Source: Brugia malayi | Taxonomy: Eukaryota; Nematoda; Chromadorea; Rhabditida; Onchocercidae | Assembly (NCBI RefSeq): GCF_000002995.4 | Contig: NW_025062476.1 | Span: 2,351,001-2,415,000, forward strand | DNA length: 64,000 bases | Direction: 5' to 3' | Shown here: positions 35,307-57,635 of the stretch, in pieces | Layout: each line of letters begins with the position of its first letter | Numbering within the stretch: position 1 is the stretch's first letter | Position numbers and translations under genes: made by a program | Notes under the pieces: model-generated | Told to the model about the DNA's origin: nothing | Databases searched by the model: none | The model's input: the letters and a program-made list of their open reading frames with translations, nothing else

Positions 35307-38300
35307 AGATGGCAAGAAAAGTTTGTATTACTCATAAAATGCGTCATCATTACGAGAAAATGCTATATCAAAACATTTTTTTTTTTTTGGAGTAGTTGAA
35401 GTAAAATTAATAGAATAAGTGAAGATTTAATTTCAATCTTTTGAATTGTAATTTTTTAGTTTTTTTTTTTCCAATTGATAAAATTCTTACAATTAAGTGA
35501 TAGATTGTTTTGTGGAGTTGAGAAGAAAGTATTTGAAGAGAGTATTTTGGTGGAAGAATAAAGGAATAATTAATCAATTAATTAATTAATTAACTAAACT
35601 GTATTAAAACCTGGAATTAAAACAAAGGAAGGAGGAATGAGGAAAAACGTTCATGAGACACTGAGATTTGTTGAAAAATTAGATCATAAATTTAATTTAT
35701 AATTTGAAATTTACTTATATAAGCTTTAATCTTCCGTACTGAATTCTAGATTTTTTGATATTTGAGAAATAGCTGGAGTACTTAAATATATTTAAACATT
35801 ATATGGTATATTTATATATGCATTTTCTCGGCGGAAGAAATCATTTTTTTGCGCAATGCAGAAGCAGTAGTATAGTCTTTTGAACAAAATTGTAAATATG
35901 ATTATTGTTGAGTAAGTTAAGAGTACATACAGTCAATATTTCTCAATGTGCTATCTAAAAATTAGTTACTTAAGTTAGCATTTAAGCTAGTGTTGTAGTA
36001 TAATGTGTGTGAATATTGAGTGAGCAGTGTACAGTTTTGTTTACCTAACTGCTAAATAGGTTCCATTGACCGATTTATTTGACATCCTTGTGCCGGTTCG
36101 ATGATCAATCGCTGTTGAATAGTACAAAGATTTAGGTTACTACCAGATGTTTCTCATCTTTCTGCTAATGTAAAAAAAAAAAAAAAGAAAAAAGAAAAAC
36201 CACACCGGTAAGTGATTAATTATACTAAAAATTTATTGGTGAAATGATTTGAGTAGTAATTAAAATAGCACAAGTTTGAATTCAATAATTATTAATAATA
36301 ATTTCTCTGTAAAGAGAAACATTGTACTAACTCAGAAATCCTTTTATTATACCATGATCCGATTTGCCGAAATTTAAATCTATAATTATTTTTGAGCTAT
36401 TGAATATCGTAAATTTTGCTGTAAATGGAAAAGAAAAGTCTAATGGAATTGCTAGGAAGGGAATAGAAGTAGATCAAGGTTTTAGTTTTATTGCAGGTTC
36501 ATCAATCTTAACTGCTTGTAAAAGTATTTAAGTTATCAGAACGGAAGAATTACCTTAGTGACATTTGACAAATGGGTGACACTTGACAAATGGTACATTC
36601 TTATGCTTCCAGTATTATTTGCGATGAAAGAAGTTTGAGTAATAAATGATATATCCCTTTGCATTTTATGCTTTCCTTTAAGATTGTTTGACACTGATCC
36701 AGCAGATAACAATGATATGAATGTGTTAAGTAAATGATAACAATGATTTCATAAAAAGGATAGGATAATTTTATGTATCAATTCAAATAAATCTGTAAAC
36801 TGATAAGTTATTTATAATTAGTAGTGATTAAAAAGATCTGAGAATCATATAACAGTTGTTGCCATTACAAATTTGCAACATTTGAAGTATGTGAAGTTCG
36901 ATGATTAAGTTTAGCTTATGGATGAAAAATTATCACTAACGGAGTAGTAGCAATCGCTGCTTTTGAATTAGCTAATATAATTTAGTAATAATGTATCCAC
37001 TGATTGTTTAAATATAATAATTAAGTTCTTTTTTTTTTTTTTTTACATTTAGTAATAAATGAAATGAAATGCTTGAAAGTATTTTGCTTGTAATTAATTT
37101 TGTAACTCTTTTCTATAAAATTAATCAAAAAAATTCATGCAAACAGTGAATGAATTTTGAAAAAAAAAAAAAAAAAAAAAAACAAAATTTACCCATTTTG
37201 GGATGAATTCAATGTAGAAAATTTTTTAAAAATTAGGTTGATTCTTCAAATTTTCATTCTGTTTTTTGATTAGATTCTATTCATCGATTTAAAATAACTC
37301 ATTGAAATATGTTATAGTCCCAACAAGTTTTTGTTTTTTTTTTTTTTTTTTTAAAAAAAGTGGGAAGAGATTTTAAGCAATAAGAGAGGAGAGAAGAGGA
37401 GAAGAGAAAAGATCATTTTGAAAAAAGGGGGTCTCTCTCTCTTGTATCCCTCTGTATTCATTGCATTATGAAAAATGATTCAGCACTGCAAAAACCACCA
37501 CCAACCGCCAACCGCCAACCACCACTATCAACAACTCTTACCTTTGTGCCTAAAACGCTCACTAACCTGTCTGTTATTGCTTGTGATGATTATTGATAAT
37601 TATTATATACTTGTTCAAATGCTCCTTCGATGCTCGATGCTCCTTGGAAGAGAGAAAGAAGTGATAGAAGGGAACAGGATGTAACGTAAAACTAAGAGAA
37701 TTGAAAGTACCTGTGAAGGTACTGATTGATGATGAATGATTGTTGAAGATAAAATTGATGAGAGAAGTGCCACCGTATATGACAATGGTGATGATGATAG
37801 TAGTAATAATAATAATAACGATGATAATAATGATGTATATCAAAGGCAACATACACACACATATATATATATAAAGAGAGATGAGAATTACAATTATTAG
37901 CTACATCTTTATCATGATTACTACATATCATCATCATCATCATTGTCATCAATGCCAAATTATCATTGTTGTGATTTTTGCTTTATGTTCAGAAATTGTG
38001 AAGTTACAGTCATCCATTGCTATCTGTTATCATTGCTATCTTCGTGACTGATATATTGTTCAACTGTTTGTGTATCATCGTCAGTTATCATTTCTAAATT
38101 GCTGCCAACTTCTTTCTGATTGCTATTAGCAATGAGAAATTAGTAGCTGTGCTAATAATAAGAGAAAATAATGATGAAAATCATATCACAAATGATGATA
38201 ACTTAACAGACGAATAGATAAAAAAAAAAAAAAAATGATAAGGGGAAAAAAAATTAATAACACATTGGCCATATAACAAATAGCATATTATTATTCTATT

Positions 38301-39721
38301 TCAAAAATTAAAGATGATAAAAGACAAAAGTGATAATAAATTATCAGAACAATAACGGTAGTGAAATATCAATAGTATAAGTTAAATAAGAATAATTAAG
38401 AATGTATAGGAAATATACGAATAGCAATAATTGCTATTGCTATCATCTGATAATACAAAATAAAAATTCAATGAATATATTTTATGATTACTAACAAATC
38501 GGTTGTTAATACCTACTGTTAAAGTGTATATTTCAAAAACTTAAAAACTCAAAAACCTAAAAAAAAAACTAAAAAACCTAAAAAGGAAAAAAAAAAACTG
38601 ATTTTTAACATAAATATATGCAAAAGTAGAATACTTTAACAGAGAGATGAATTTCTGTTAAACAAATATACAGAGAAATACTACCGATATGATACACTGA
38701 AATTCATGCATATCATTTAATTATCAACAAAGATATATTTGAAATTATTCCACAATACTTGCAAATATTGAAATACACTATTTCATATTTAATTTACCTT
38801 TTCATTTAAATTCGTTTGGAATATTTTTTGTCTCTTCTGTAGCGCTCGAATATTAATAGTTGAAATAGTCTAAACAATTTACATTTTTAAATTATGCAAT
38901 TCTAGCTAGGAACAAATGTGAAAGAGATAAGATCAAATGATATCATTAGCTTATTTTTTTTAATAAATGAGTTTAAATTTGATAACAAGATAACAAGAAA
39001 TTAATAGCAAATAGAATAGCAAAAATTTGAATCAAAAACTTAGGGAATTTATTATTATTATATACTTGATATGCTTGAAATATTTTTGACATATTTAATT
39101 ACGCTTAAAAAGTTAAATACATTAGATGCTAAAATTTGACAAATAAAACCGTTGAAAATGGAGAGGTTAAGAGAAAATTAAGATGTTAATAAGTTAATCG
39201 ATGATTTATTCAGTATGGAATGTTGCAATGATCTTTCTGCAAAGGTTTAATGTTCCAATTGCTTACGCTTTTCTGCTTATTAATTAATTCAATAATTGAA
39301 TTTTTAACTGGAAATAAGTTCGGCAATTTGAATCTCTTAGGATTTGAGTATAAATTATAAAATTCGTTATTTGTCTTAATTTTAGTAAACTTAAACTCCA
39401 TATTAGTCAGCAAATTTTTATCATTTAATTTGTCTCTTCGCAACTTTTACTTCATAATTTATTCCATCTGTCTATGATTTCTGCTATCACAATTACTGAT
39501 ATGATTGATAATTAGCTGAAATTAAAAAATTTTAATATCAAAACATTTCATACTTACATGATAGATATGTATTATGTTGTGGAAATTAAAAAAAAAAATA
39601 CCTAAAGTAAAAATACTTTAAGAAAATGAATTTTTATCTTTTCTAATTTTATCGGATATGTTAAATTCTAATTAAAGTTAAATTTATTAAATAAGCTAAA
39701 TAATCATATACAAATGATAAT
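35023..39721. other. Gene-free DNA upstream of TEAD
   Basis: About 4.7 kb of AT-rich DNA with GA (35278-35303), AATT (about 35571-35595), poly(T)/(A) (near 37028, 37160, 37328) and GAT/ATC-rich stretches (37730-37960). This is presumably the proximal promoter or 5' intron of the TEAD gene. I see no supported exon. Confidence 0.5.
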
Positions 39722-39732
39722 TTAATTTGCAG
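39722..39732 (+). promoter_or_regulatory. Splice acceptor directly at the TEAD start codon
   Basis: TTAATTTGCAG is followed at once by ATG at 39733. This fits trans-splicing of a leader or the end of a 5' intron, and it supports this start. Confidence 0.6.
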
Positions 39733-47084
<7,352 letters not shown>

Positions 47085-49329
47085 TAAAATTTTCATTGCT
47101 ATTAGAAAATGTCAGGATTCAAGTTAAAATTTAGAATCAGGAAACCTGTTCAATACCGGTGGTAAAATATATTTTATATATGTTAGATATATGTGAGATA
47201 TTTTTAATATTTTTTTTTAAGGCTTGCCTTTTATTAACGTTGCCTACTTTCAATGAACATTTGATACGCTAATTATTCAAATTATTTTCACTTTTGAAAG
47301 CGCTCTGTTTATCACACACTAAAAAATTGTTTCTTCCTTACTTCTTTTTGAAATTTCAGCTATTTTTTGTACATAAAAAGTTTGGTTTGAAAATATCGAT
47401 GAGCTTTTGCAAATTTTGACTTTTCAATAGTTATTGGATTCATTTATCTAACGATCTAACGATAATAAACTAACTGAAATTTATTTTAGCTAATTAGCTC
47501 TTTGCATAATTAATTAAATCGAGAACTGTTCACTATACATATATTCATTTTGAGTATAATTAAACACAGAACTGTTTTGGCTTCACATATTGAACTACTT
47601 AAAATTCTAGGAAATAGCCTAGCTTTAGGACTGATCAATAATAATTATACTTTAAATATTATCTTTATCAGAACTATTTACTTAGAATGCTCAAGCTCAT
47701 TTGTCCAAAAAAAAAATATTTCTAACATTTTTTTTTTTTTTTTTGCTTCGAAAAAACAAATCTTTTTTTTTTTTTTTTTTTTAAGATTTCAATTTATTAT
47801 TTTTTTCATGATTTAATTCTTTTTTTTTTTTTAAAAAAAAAAAAAATAATGCAATTTTTTGCCTTTTCATCAAGCAGATGTATTTATATGTGCATTTTGT
47901 TCAAGTCATCATTTTTTCAGTTTGCATTTAATCGTTCTACTGAATGAATTATACGTGTTACTTTACGTTTCATTTCCATTTCTTTTTTTTTTTTTTTTTT
48001 TCAAATATATTTGAAGGAAATTATTGCAAATGTTTGTTTTTTATTATTTGTTATTTTATAATAATTATGTGTGTGTGTATATCATTTGTTAACATCGCTG
48101 ATATCAATAATAAAATGAAATTATATGATTAATATAATTTGAGATATTCTATTCAATTAATTACATTTTATTAAGTATATTTTTGAATTTTATAAGAAAA
48201 AAATGAAAAAAGAAGCAACATAATTTTTATTTAACTAATAGAAATGGTATCTGATAGAAACTTGTTTCATTTTTTTTTTTTTTTTTTTCATTTGATTTCT
48301 CAAAAGTATAAGATACTTTTCAAATTTAAAATTGTTAAAATTTAAAGTGGTGGTTGAAATTTCACAACTTTTTGTTCTCAACAACAATTCCATAAACATT
48401 GGCAATTTATATTTGTATAATTGTGTAAATAAAAAAAAAAAAAAGTTTGTCTCAATAGAATTGATAATGTGAATGTAACGAAATTATGAAGAAAGAAATT
48501 TTGAAACATCGATGAAATTCACAAAATCACTTGCTTCTTCAATATTATTGATATTATTTTTAAAGCTGAGCAAAATTTGACCTATAGCTATTAATAATGA
48601 TCAACTGCAACAGCATTAATTAAATTACAATCCTAACCCGTAACTAATTTACCCGAAATTTTCCGATGGATCATTTCTAGTATTAGAAAACAGTCAACAG
48701 AAATTAAATTTTAGAGGAGGGATAGAATCTTGAAATTTGAGAGGTGGAATATGACGATGAACGTTTTGGAATGTTAATTTGTTGAGAAAAAGTTTCAAAT
48801 TTTGATAAGAATTTGAATTATTCTTCCTTTGTTCCTCTCTCTTACTCTCATTGAAAAATGATTTCATTTACGATATTAATATCAAAATGATTAAATTTTG
48901 TATAATTAAAATTTGCTTTTACACATAGTTCATGCTCTTTTCCTCTATTCTTTTAATTTCTTTCTTTTATTGGTTTCATCTATGTCTACCATAGGTTGTC
49001 GAGATATTTATTTGAAATTGGGACAAAATATGCTATAAATTTTGAAACAATCGCTTATGCATATTCTCTCGTAATTTTGATAGTTCGTTTTAGATTGATG
49101 CAGTCAAATTAATCTTTCGTTGGATATTCCTGTTAGAAATTAATGGTTAAATTTAAAATTACAATTTGCACAATATTCACAATTCATTTTAAACTCTAAA
49201 ATTTCATTTTAGATTTAAAACTTTTCCAATTTTATAGATATATATTTTAGGATAGTTGTTACTGTAATTAGTAGTAATAATTATGGTAATTATTGCATTT
49301 GCTAGTGGTGTAATTAGACAATAAACACA

Positions 49330-49361
<32 letters not shown>

Positions 49362-49416
49362 CTCGAGATCCTTCACTTATTTTAAATATCACTGAATAAA
49401 TCATTTTTTCTTTCTT
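47085..49416. other. Convergent intergenic region, TEAD to peptide gene
   Basis: About 2.3 kb of AT-rich DNA with long poly(T) runs (near 47731, 47764, 47985, 48271, 49340) and the two 3' UTRs. The TEAD stop overlaps a TAATAAA, so its true poly(A) site is unclear. No other gene was seen. Confidence 0.55.
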
Positions 49417-49858
49417 TTAACGGCCTGCATCCATTAGCATATGCGGCAGTTGTAATTGCTGTTGAAAATCGGTCGCAGGTGACAATGACCTTTTCTTACC
49501 AGCCGCTGCCAAGTGCTGCATAGCCTGAATGAATAAATCTATTGACCTTTTAAAATGCATAAATTTAAACATTTCAAATTCAGTATCAAATGTAGCTACT
49601 GCACTTATATCATCATACGAAATAAAGATAAAATATAAAAGGTCACAGTACGTCCATTTGTCTGGCGAATTGATCTGCTGGACTTAATGCAGGTCGTTTG
49701 CCAATATTTTGCAATGAGAATAGATCATCCAAACCATCGTGAAATTCCATTGCATGTGATGGTTCTCCAAAGGAACGTTTATATCCCTAAAAGATTTTTT
49801 AAAAAAAAAAAAAAAAGAAAATGATTTTTAACTCAACAAATAATCTTTTTCATAATTG

Positions 49859-49894
<36 letters not shown>

Positions 49895-50137
49895 GAAAAA
49901 AAAAGTAACCCAGAAAAGTTGGAAATTATTTGAGAGAATTGTTTCAATACTAAAATTTATTTAATTATTTACATTTAATACCAATTCATTAAGACGCAAA
50001 AGAGAATTAATGTTATCTTCGAGTTGCAACGCTGGTGATAATTGCTTCTTCTGTCGATGATTTCCATAAGCGCACACAAAGTCACCAAAGCATATTGCTA
50101 GCGCTGCTGTCACAGTGGCCAAATCTATTAGATACAT
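49417..50137 (-). CDS. Secreted precursor, probable amidated neuropeptide gene
   Basis: Three exons, read right to left: 50137-49973, 49786-49652, 49524-49417; 135 aa, all joins in phase 0. The N-terminus MYLIDLATVTAALAICFGDF followed by VCA-YG looks like a signal peptide. The rest is divided by basic sites: RQKK, then a segment with LSPALQLEDNINSLLRLNEL ending GYKR; a segment beginning SFGEPSHAMEF ending NIGKR; a segment beginning PALSPADQFARQMD ending LAAAGKKR; and SLSPATDFQQQLQL ending LMDAGR before the stop. Glycine before the basic residues marks C-terminal amidation for the last three segments. Three segments share an LSPA core. The first and last show a loose likeness to PDF-type peptides (NINSLL; LPHMLMDA-G), which I cannot confirm. 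The donor could be 9 bases earlier (49982). The start follows a TTTCAG acceptor by one base. The family is not recognised with certainty. Confidence 0.75.
49864..49891. repeat. GA microsatellite in the peptide-gene intron
   Basis: About 14 GA units in the first intron (49787-49972) of the peptide precursor gene. Confidence 0.95.
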
Positions 50138-50138
50138 A

Positions 50139-50145
50139 CTGAAAT
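50139..50145 (-). promoter_or_regulatory. Splice acceptor 1 base before the peptide-gene start
   Basis: On the minus strand ATTTCAG is followed by T and then the ATG at 50137. It is probably a spliced-leader acceptor and supports this start codon. Confidence 0.6.
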
Positions 50146-50600
50146 GATTACAATTTATAATATTTTACAATGATTGCTTAAAATAATTAAAAAAAAAAAT
50201 AATTTGCTAAATAAAAAAAAAAAAAAAAATAATAATTTGCTAAATTTGTTAAATATTATATCGTTTTTTGATTTTTATCTAATTTCCATGGAAAAATGTT
50301 TATTATCTAAAATGGATATTCTCTAAAATACTTAACTTAAAACTCCATTAATGATCAAAATTCAATGAGTACATGAAAGACTATTTTGAAATTTATAGCA
50401 CATTTCATCCTAATTTTAACAAATATTTGCAAGATCTGTCGTAGACATAAAACCAATAAAAAGAATGAAAATGAAAAGAAGTAAGGAATAAAGCCATAAA
50501 TTGTATAAATGTGACGTAAATAAATAGAACAAAATTTAATTGTAAAAAATTTAATCATTTTGATATATAAATATTACAAAATGAAATCGATTTCAAAAGG

Positions 50601-50640
<40 letters not shown>

Positions 50641-52679
50641 AAGATGAAAGAAGGAAATGCGGTTAAATTTAAATTCTTAACAAAAATTTAAAACTTTTTT
50701 CTTAACAAATAAACTTTGCTCATTTTCACCTAAAGTTCCTTCCGGCTCTCAATATTTTAATCATTTTGATATCATTTTGATTTTTTTTAATCATTTTGAT
50801 ATATTTTGATATTTTCATTCTATTCAATAAAATTCAATTTTTGTCCAACTGTTTCTAATATTACAAATATCTTTTACGAATAGTCATTTTTAAATAATTT
50901 ATACTGAAGCTATGAATATGATAAATAGAGTAAAATGGAATTTTAATTTAAATAAAAACATAGCAGAATAGTTTAAAAGTATTATGCACAGATCAAATAT
51001 GAAAGTAATACAATGAAGAAAAGTAAATAATAATAATAATAAAATTCCAAGGAAAGAAATTTTGGATATTTTTGACTTTTTTTTTTCGCAGTATTTTTTC
51101 AAATATAATTGACTTTTCTTAAACTTTATTTTGTAATTAGATTGAAATTATTGCAAAAGAAGCATTTTTTTTTTTTTTTTTTTTGAAAATATAATTCAAT
51201 TTAATTTCAAAATAAAGGTTTTTACTTTTGTCAACATTCAAAGATTAGCTAAGAGAATATTTTCTCTTTTACTCGAAATATATATCACATAAGTATGAGT
51301 AAGTAAAAATTAGCAAACCATAAATGATTACAAATAATGAATTATAAATGTAGATATTCTGTTTTTAACCTATGAAACTAATTTACTTTTAAATATAAAT
51401 GTGTTAGCAAAACATTTTGGCAAAACTTTTACAGCAAAAACTATTATTAAAACAATTAATGCTTCCAATTAATTACCTCTATTATGCGAAATAACAATTT
51501 AGTCTTCAGTTTTACTTTGTCATCGTAATAATAAATCATTTACCTTTCTTAGGTTTTAATTTCTTTTTCATCACAATAAAACATTTTAAAAAGAGAAAAA
51601 CGCGAAGTTATCATAAAAGTATTAATTATAAAATTTAATTACTTGGCAAAAAAAAAGAAAAAAAATTAATTCTGATGCATTATAGGATTTGTCAATTTTT
51701 TTTTTTTTCTTTTTTTGAAAAGTTTATTGCAAAAAAAATAAAAGATCTATCTGAAATATTTTTTTTTTAAAAAAGTGCAATCATCAATCAGAATTACACA
51801 GTCAATATTGCTATATGGAAATGAAGGAAATATTTTTTTTTTTTCTTTCTTATCATTTCCTTTTTGAAAAAAAAAAAAAAAATTAAATTTTTAGATTAAA
51901 ATAAGAAATAAAAATCAATTTGTTTCGTTTAATTAAATTTCTAAAAAAGTTTAAAAGTTGTTCCATTTTTCCAACGATTTGGAAGAATTTTATAACGAAA
52001 AATTTTCGCTGCTTTTTTTATATTTTTAACAGTTCGATTAGTCTTTTTTATTGCTTTCATTTGAACTGTAAACTGCATTGACAATCTCAGATAAAAATTT
52101 TAACTAAATTTGAATGAAATTAATTACTAACCAACTAAGCAACTATTTTACGTTTAATAAATGATTAGAAATTATCAATTAATTATGCATATTATACCAA
52201 TTCTTTCTAAATTATTGATAATAAAACAATATCAATAATTAAATTTAAATAATTAAACTATTTTAGTCAAAAACAATCATATGCTATGTTTGTGTCTCTT
52301 AAATTAACTCATTTGGAACTTTAAAAAAAAAAAAAAATCTAGAAGTAATAGATTTGAAAAATCAAAAACTTTCACAAACATTTCACTTATCAATAAAATG
52401 ATTGCTGGCAAAAGTTAATGAGAAAGTTGTGATAATAACGAGAACAAAGTGTAATATTAGCAAAAGATTTGAAAATTGTTAGTATTAAAATGTGAATTAT
52501 ATTTAAAGTATAATTACTTTTAATATAATTAGTAAAGCAATTTCATAAAACAAAAATACAACAAATAAATGCAATAAAATTGCAAAAAACAAAAAAAGAA
52601 TGAGAAAAACTTTTCATTATAATGTTTTATTTCTGGAAAAAAAAAGAAATAGTCGTCAAATTTGATTGGAAATTCAGTT

Positions 52680-52681
<2 letters not shown>

Positions 52682-52720
<39 letters not shown>
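52682..52720. repeat. GA microsatellite
   Basis: About 19 uninterrupted GA units, the longest GA tract in the window. Confidence 0.95.
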
Positions 52721-52725
<5 letters not shown>

Positions 52726-55700
52726 AAAATTAATTTTGATCATCACCGGAAGGAATCTTTTTTTTTTCATTTTCATTTTAAGAATTTTAATTTTTTTTTT
52801 TTTTTTCGAAATGAAGTATTTTTCTAACTTTAATGGCAACATTATCTGTGCAATTTTGATTGATTTTACTTTTTAAAAGTAACTTTAACACTTTTTCCCA
52901 AATGAGCTATTTATCATTGCAATAGATAACAGATTGTTAAGAAATGATTATTTGTGCAAACCTGAAAAGTTTATCAGAAATAAGTTGGATTTGATATTTT
53001 TGTTCAATTATTGACCATACCTTGTTCGAATAGTAACTACATTATCGATTTTGAATCAAAAGATCAAAAGGTCAATCTATTATCATTGGATTATGATAAG
53101 TTGCAAATATCATGATAAAGAAAATGAAATTTTACTTTAGAAATTTCATATGAAATAACAGTTTACATATTACTCTATAATTTTTTTAAGTATATGAAAA
53201 AAGTAAAAAAAAAAAAACAATTTTTAAATAATTTTATATTTTTTGAATTTTAAAAAGTGAATTGATTCGATCTTCCAGAATCTACCAATTTCAAAATGTC
53301 ATATTTCAAATTTTTTGTTGTATATCCTAAAGAAAATATACATTCTCAATTTTGCACCATCGACAAATTTTAGAATTTCTGCTTTGTCTTCATTTTAAAT
53401 CATATTTGAATAGTAGTATTAAATTTAATTCCTAACTTTTTAATTATAATAACTTATTTTACACCAACCTTAGTGATTAATTATACCATTTAATGCTGAT
53501 GGAAAAAAATAAATACCATTAGAACTAAGATATTTCTCAAATGAAAGAAGTAATTGGTCGATACCATTAATTTTAATGTGCTCATTATAGCATTCATTAC
53601 AAAAGTTATGCTTACGCTTCAAAAGCACAATTTCTATCAAAAAATTTTTTAATCAATACAATGTTAAACAAAAAAATTGATTAATTAAAGAAATTCATAT
53701 GTAAATGATAGTAAAATTATTTTCTAACAAAACGATATGAGAAAAAGATTAATTTTTTTTAGTGATTATTCATTGCATTATCTCTAATTAAAATGTATAC
53801 TTTAATTAAATCATTCTACTTATTAATGTTAAATTGCTTGAAAGTTATTTAAATTAATTTAAATAAATTAAAATGGTCAAACAGATTTATTTATAGATAC
53901 ATTAACTATAATTGTTTATAGTTTGACAATTGCGATAATTAAAATAAAGTATATCTCAAATATTCTATCAAATTTTGTTTTGAATAATTTAGCCATACTA
54001 TAGTTTGCCACTTAATCGTTAGCTGAGAGATTTTAAGTGAAAGTGAAAGTGAAATTTTACTTCTATAATTGATAAAGGAAATAAAGAATTAATTAATGAA
54101 TTAGCGCCTTAAATCTTCAAACAAAGATGTAAAACTAAAATTATAACTAAAAATTAAAATATATAATAAATGCAATGAAACGGAATGAAAAATTCGTCTC
54201 ATCTATTATAACTTTATGCATTTTTCGCAAAAATTTATTCATTAATCTTTTATGTGCAATTTTCAGTGTCTAAAATTAAATTAAATTAAACTAAGAACAA
54301 TATCAGATTGCTGATGATTCTTTACTGAGCACTTAAAATGCAACACGGAAAGGAATAATCTGATTACTGATCACTATAGCTAGTCACCTGTCGGAAATTT
54401 TTGAGATATATGTGTCATCTCGAGAAGATCTAAAAATTAATGAATGCTCTTGGTTCAAGCACTCTTTAATTTTAAAATTGTACAGAAAGTTTCAAGTGCT
54501 TACCTGCAATAAATTTTCTCTTCTCTTTTTGCTCACAAACTATTTCTCTTTCACTATGCAATTTTCTAATTTATTATTAAAATTCATCTTAAACTGTTTA
54601 TTTTTGCAAATTTTACCCTAAAAGTAGTAAGAAAAAAAAAAAAAGGTTGATAAATATAACAAATGAGAAGCAAATTATTTATGTGAAAACATTTCAACAT
54701 GGGTAATTGAGGTGGGATGGATTGGGATAGGATGTGGAATCTAGTCATGAGATGGGTGACATTAGAAGGGTGACAAATAATGAGTATTGTTATCAGAGAT
54801 GTCTCGTTTTAGTTAGTTAGAGTTGTTTTGTGTTGACAAAAATTAGCTAATTTAGCCTACTAATGAAATGAAGCGATAGAACAATGAAATGAGTTAAGTG
54901 ATTAAAGTGATAAAGATGAGAAATAAAAGTGATATGACATTATGCGATATAATAAAATTCCTTTGGGAAAAATGGCATGCATAAAAAGAATTTTTTGATA
55001 GCAAAAAAAAAAAAAAAAAAAATTAGCAATACTCTTGCTTTTTCTTTTTTTTTCTTTTTTCCTGCATACTTTCAAATTCAAATTTCATTATCTGAACTGA
55101 AAATGAAGAATAAGCTGATTTTTTTTTTTTTTTTTTTTTGCAAAAATGATTGATTGAAAAAGAATGTGAAGAAAATGTCAATGGTTAAATTTGTCATAAT
55201 TATTGACATTGTTAAAAATTAGAATTCAATATTTCATTTATTAATTTATAAATCTATTTGGTTAAGCTAGAAAAATGTATTTGTTAGCCGAACAAAAGTT
55301 ATTATAATTTAGTAATTTAAAAAGCTAATTATTTCTATCATATAGTTGATGCATTAAGCTTTTAACATAGATTTATTTAGTGTAACAGACAAATTTTTTA
55401 ATAAAATATTATTTCTTTCTGGAAGGAACGAACGAGCATATTTATGAGCTATTTAGCTAAGCAATGATCATTTCCATTATCAATTTGAATGAATAATTTT
55501 TCAAAAGTTAGCCTATGCTAAAATTTTTAACATTTATTTGAATTTTTTTTTTTTTTTTTTTTTATTCCATTAAATTATCAAGTATGTTTTTGTTTAATAA
55601 AATTTTCAAAATCAATTCACGAAAATCTCAAATATGCTAATAATTGCAAGGAACAAAAATTAAAATATTTTTTTTTTTGTTAATATACAATTTGTTTTAA

Positions 55701-57635
55701 AGAATTTAAAAAGGTTAATTTTTTAGACAAAAATAAATATTTGTAATTAGGTGATTCGAAAAAAGCTCCAAATATAATTTCTTTTATATTTTATATTACT
55801 AGCATGGAATAATTAAAAAAAAAAAAAAAAAAAGAGCTACAAATAGATAATGAGAAAGCCAATTAAGTTGATTGCAAAAGAGAATCTGTACATAATTATA
55901 AACCAAATTAATAGTAAGGTTTAGATAATCCAAAATATTTCTATCTGAAAAATTCAATCTAACTATCGAAATTTTTTTAAACTTTTACAATTTTATATTT
56001 ATAATATATTTATCTCATACATGTTGTGTTAGTCGAATAGAGAAAATCTTAGATGGTATCAATAATTGCTTACAATCAAGGACATTTCAACCTCTAACCT
56101 ATGACAATTAGTTTAGCCAGTTGACAGAAAATTGTCCTATTAAAAGAGTAAACTGAACAAATATCAAAATCACATCGTTCTTAAGTTTCAACATTATTTA
56201 TGTTGAAAATTCATTCAGCTCTGAAATAACAAATGAAAAACAATGAAACCATCGATAGAATTTCAACAAATGAATTTATTGAAAGTAAAAAATAATTTAG
56301 AAAGCATGAAAAAGATGATTGTTAGTATGTTTGATTTGTGATAAATTTTTAAATAGCATAAACAAAATTAAATTTGTAAGACATTTATGAATACATTCAT
56401 TCCACCTACTCGTCGTATCATGCAGAAATACACTCTATATTTAGTGGCACAATAAAAATAATTGTCACCAAATACGGTTAACATGACAACAAGAATGTGT
56501 TGAGTTTTCGTTTTCTGCACTACAATCAGTCCGAAACATTCCTTTCTAATAGTTAAATTTTTAATTTCAAAAATGAATTAACGAAAAGATCAATTTTTAG
56601 AAATTTTAACAACTTTTTTTTTTTTTTTCAGCTTAATTTCATTTCTAAAATCAATAAAATTTACTACAGCATTTTTCTTATGTGTTTTTTTTTTTTCTCT
56701 TTTTTTCACGAATAATTGCACAAATATTTGCTTTGCAACAATAAATGTACTAGGAGACGAGCAGATGGTAATCAGTAAATTATAAGACTATATGATTTCT
56801 GATATTTATATGATTGTACTTGATTTCCAATCTAGTTAGATATAATTAATATTGCAGCTTAATTTGTTATACTTACATATGTATGATGCATTTGAATAGA
56901 AATCTTATTAAGAAAAGTGAAGAAATATACGAATTATGCACAACAAATAATAGTTATTTCTTTTTTTTTTTTTTTTACTAATAAACTAAAACTTATTGAG
57001 TAATCATTGTAGAAGTGTGAAAATTGTTTTCAAAATATGAATATAATTGAAAACTTTCTTCAAATATTCACTCTTGTTATGCTTCGAAGATTTCAAATTT
57101 CATATATAATTTGTTTTTTAAAACTTTTAGGGGATGACTCTTTACACTTTACTATTATTACAAAAAAAAAAAAAAAAAAAAAAGGGTTTGCATTACAATA
57201 GGACAAATCTTATAGTTAGCTCAAATCTGAAATATTCAACCTTCTTAATTTCTTACGAGCAATCTAATTTAAAACCTGAGAGTGGAAAAAATTTCAAAAA
57301 GAACAATTGGACAATAATTATAAAAGAAAGTAAGAGTTAATCATGATCAATTCACTGATAAAAACACCGCCTAATCACAAAAAATGGTGGTTTTTAGGTT
57401 TTACTTTCTTCCTTTATCTTACGTCATTAATTTCAGGAAGTATGCAGATAACAAATCAAGATTTAAAAAAAATACGGATCATAAAGTGTTTTCACAATTA
57501 TAATTATTTTAGCGTAAAGGAAAGCTAACGAAGGACGTAAACAGATCTTCGGAGAGAGAGAGAGAGAAGTAAAGATATTAACACACCAAAAGTCGATCCG
57601 CATAATTAATGAAGTTTGAAGTCAGTCACTCCGTC

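Noticed and set aside
57343..57528. 61-codon open frame with a hydrophobic stretch (FLGFTFFLYLTSLISG)
   Set aside because: No homology, no splice partners and AT-rich composition like its flanks; hydrophobic runs are expected from T-rich DNA.
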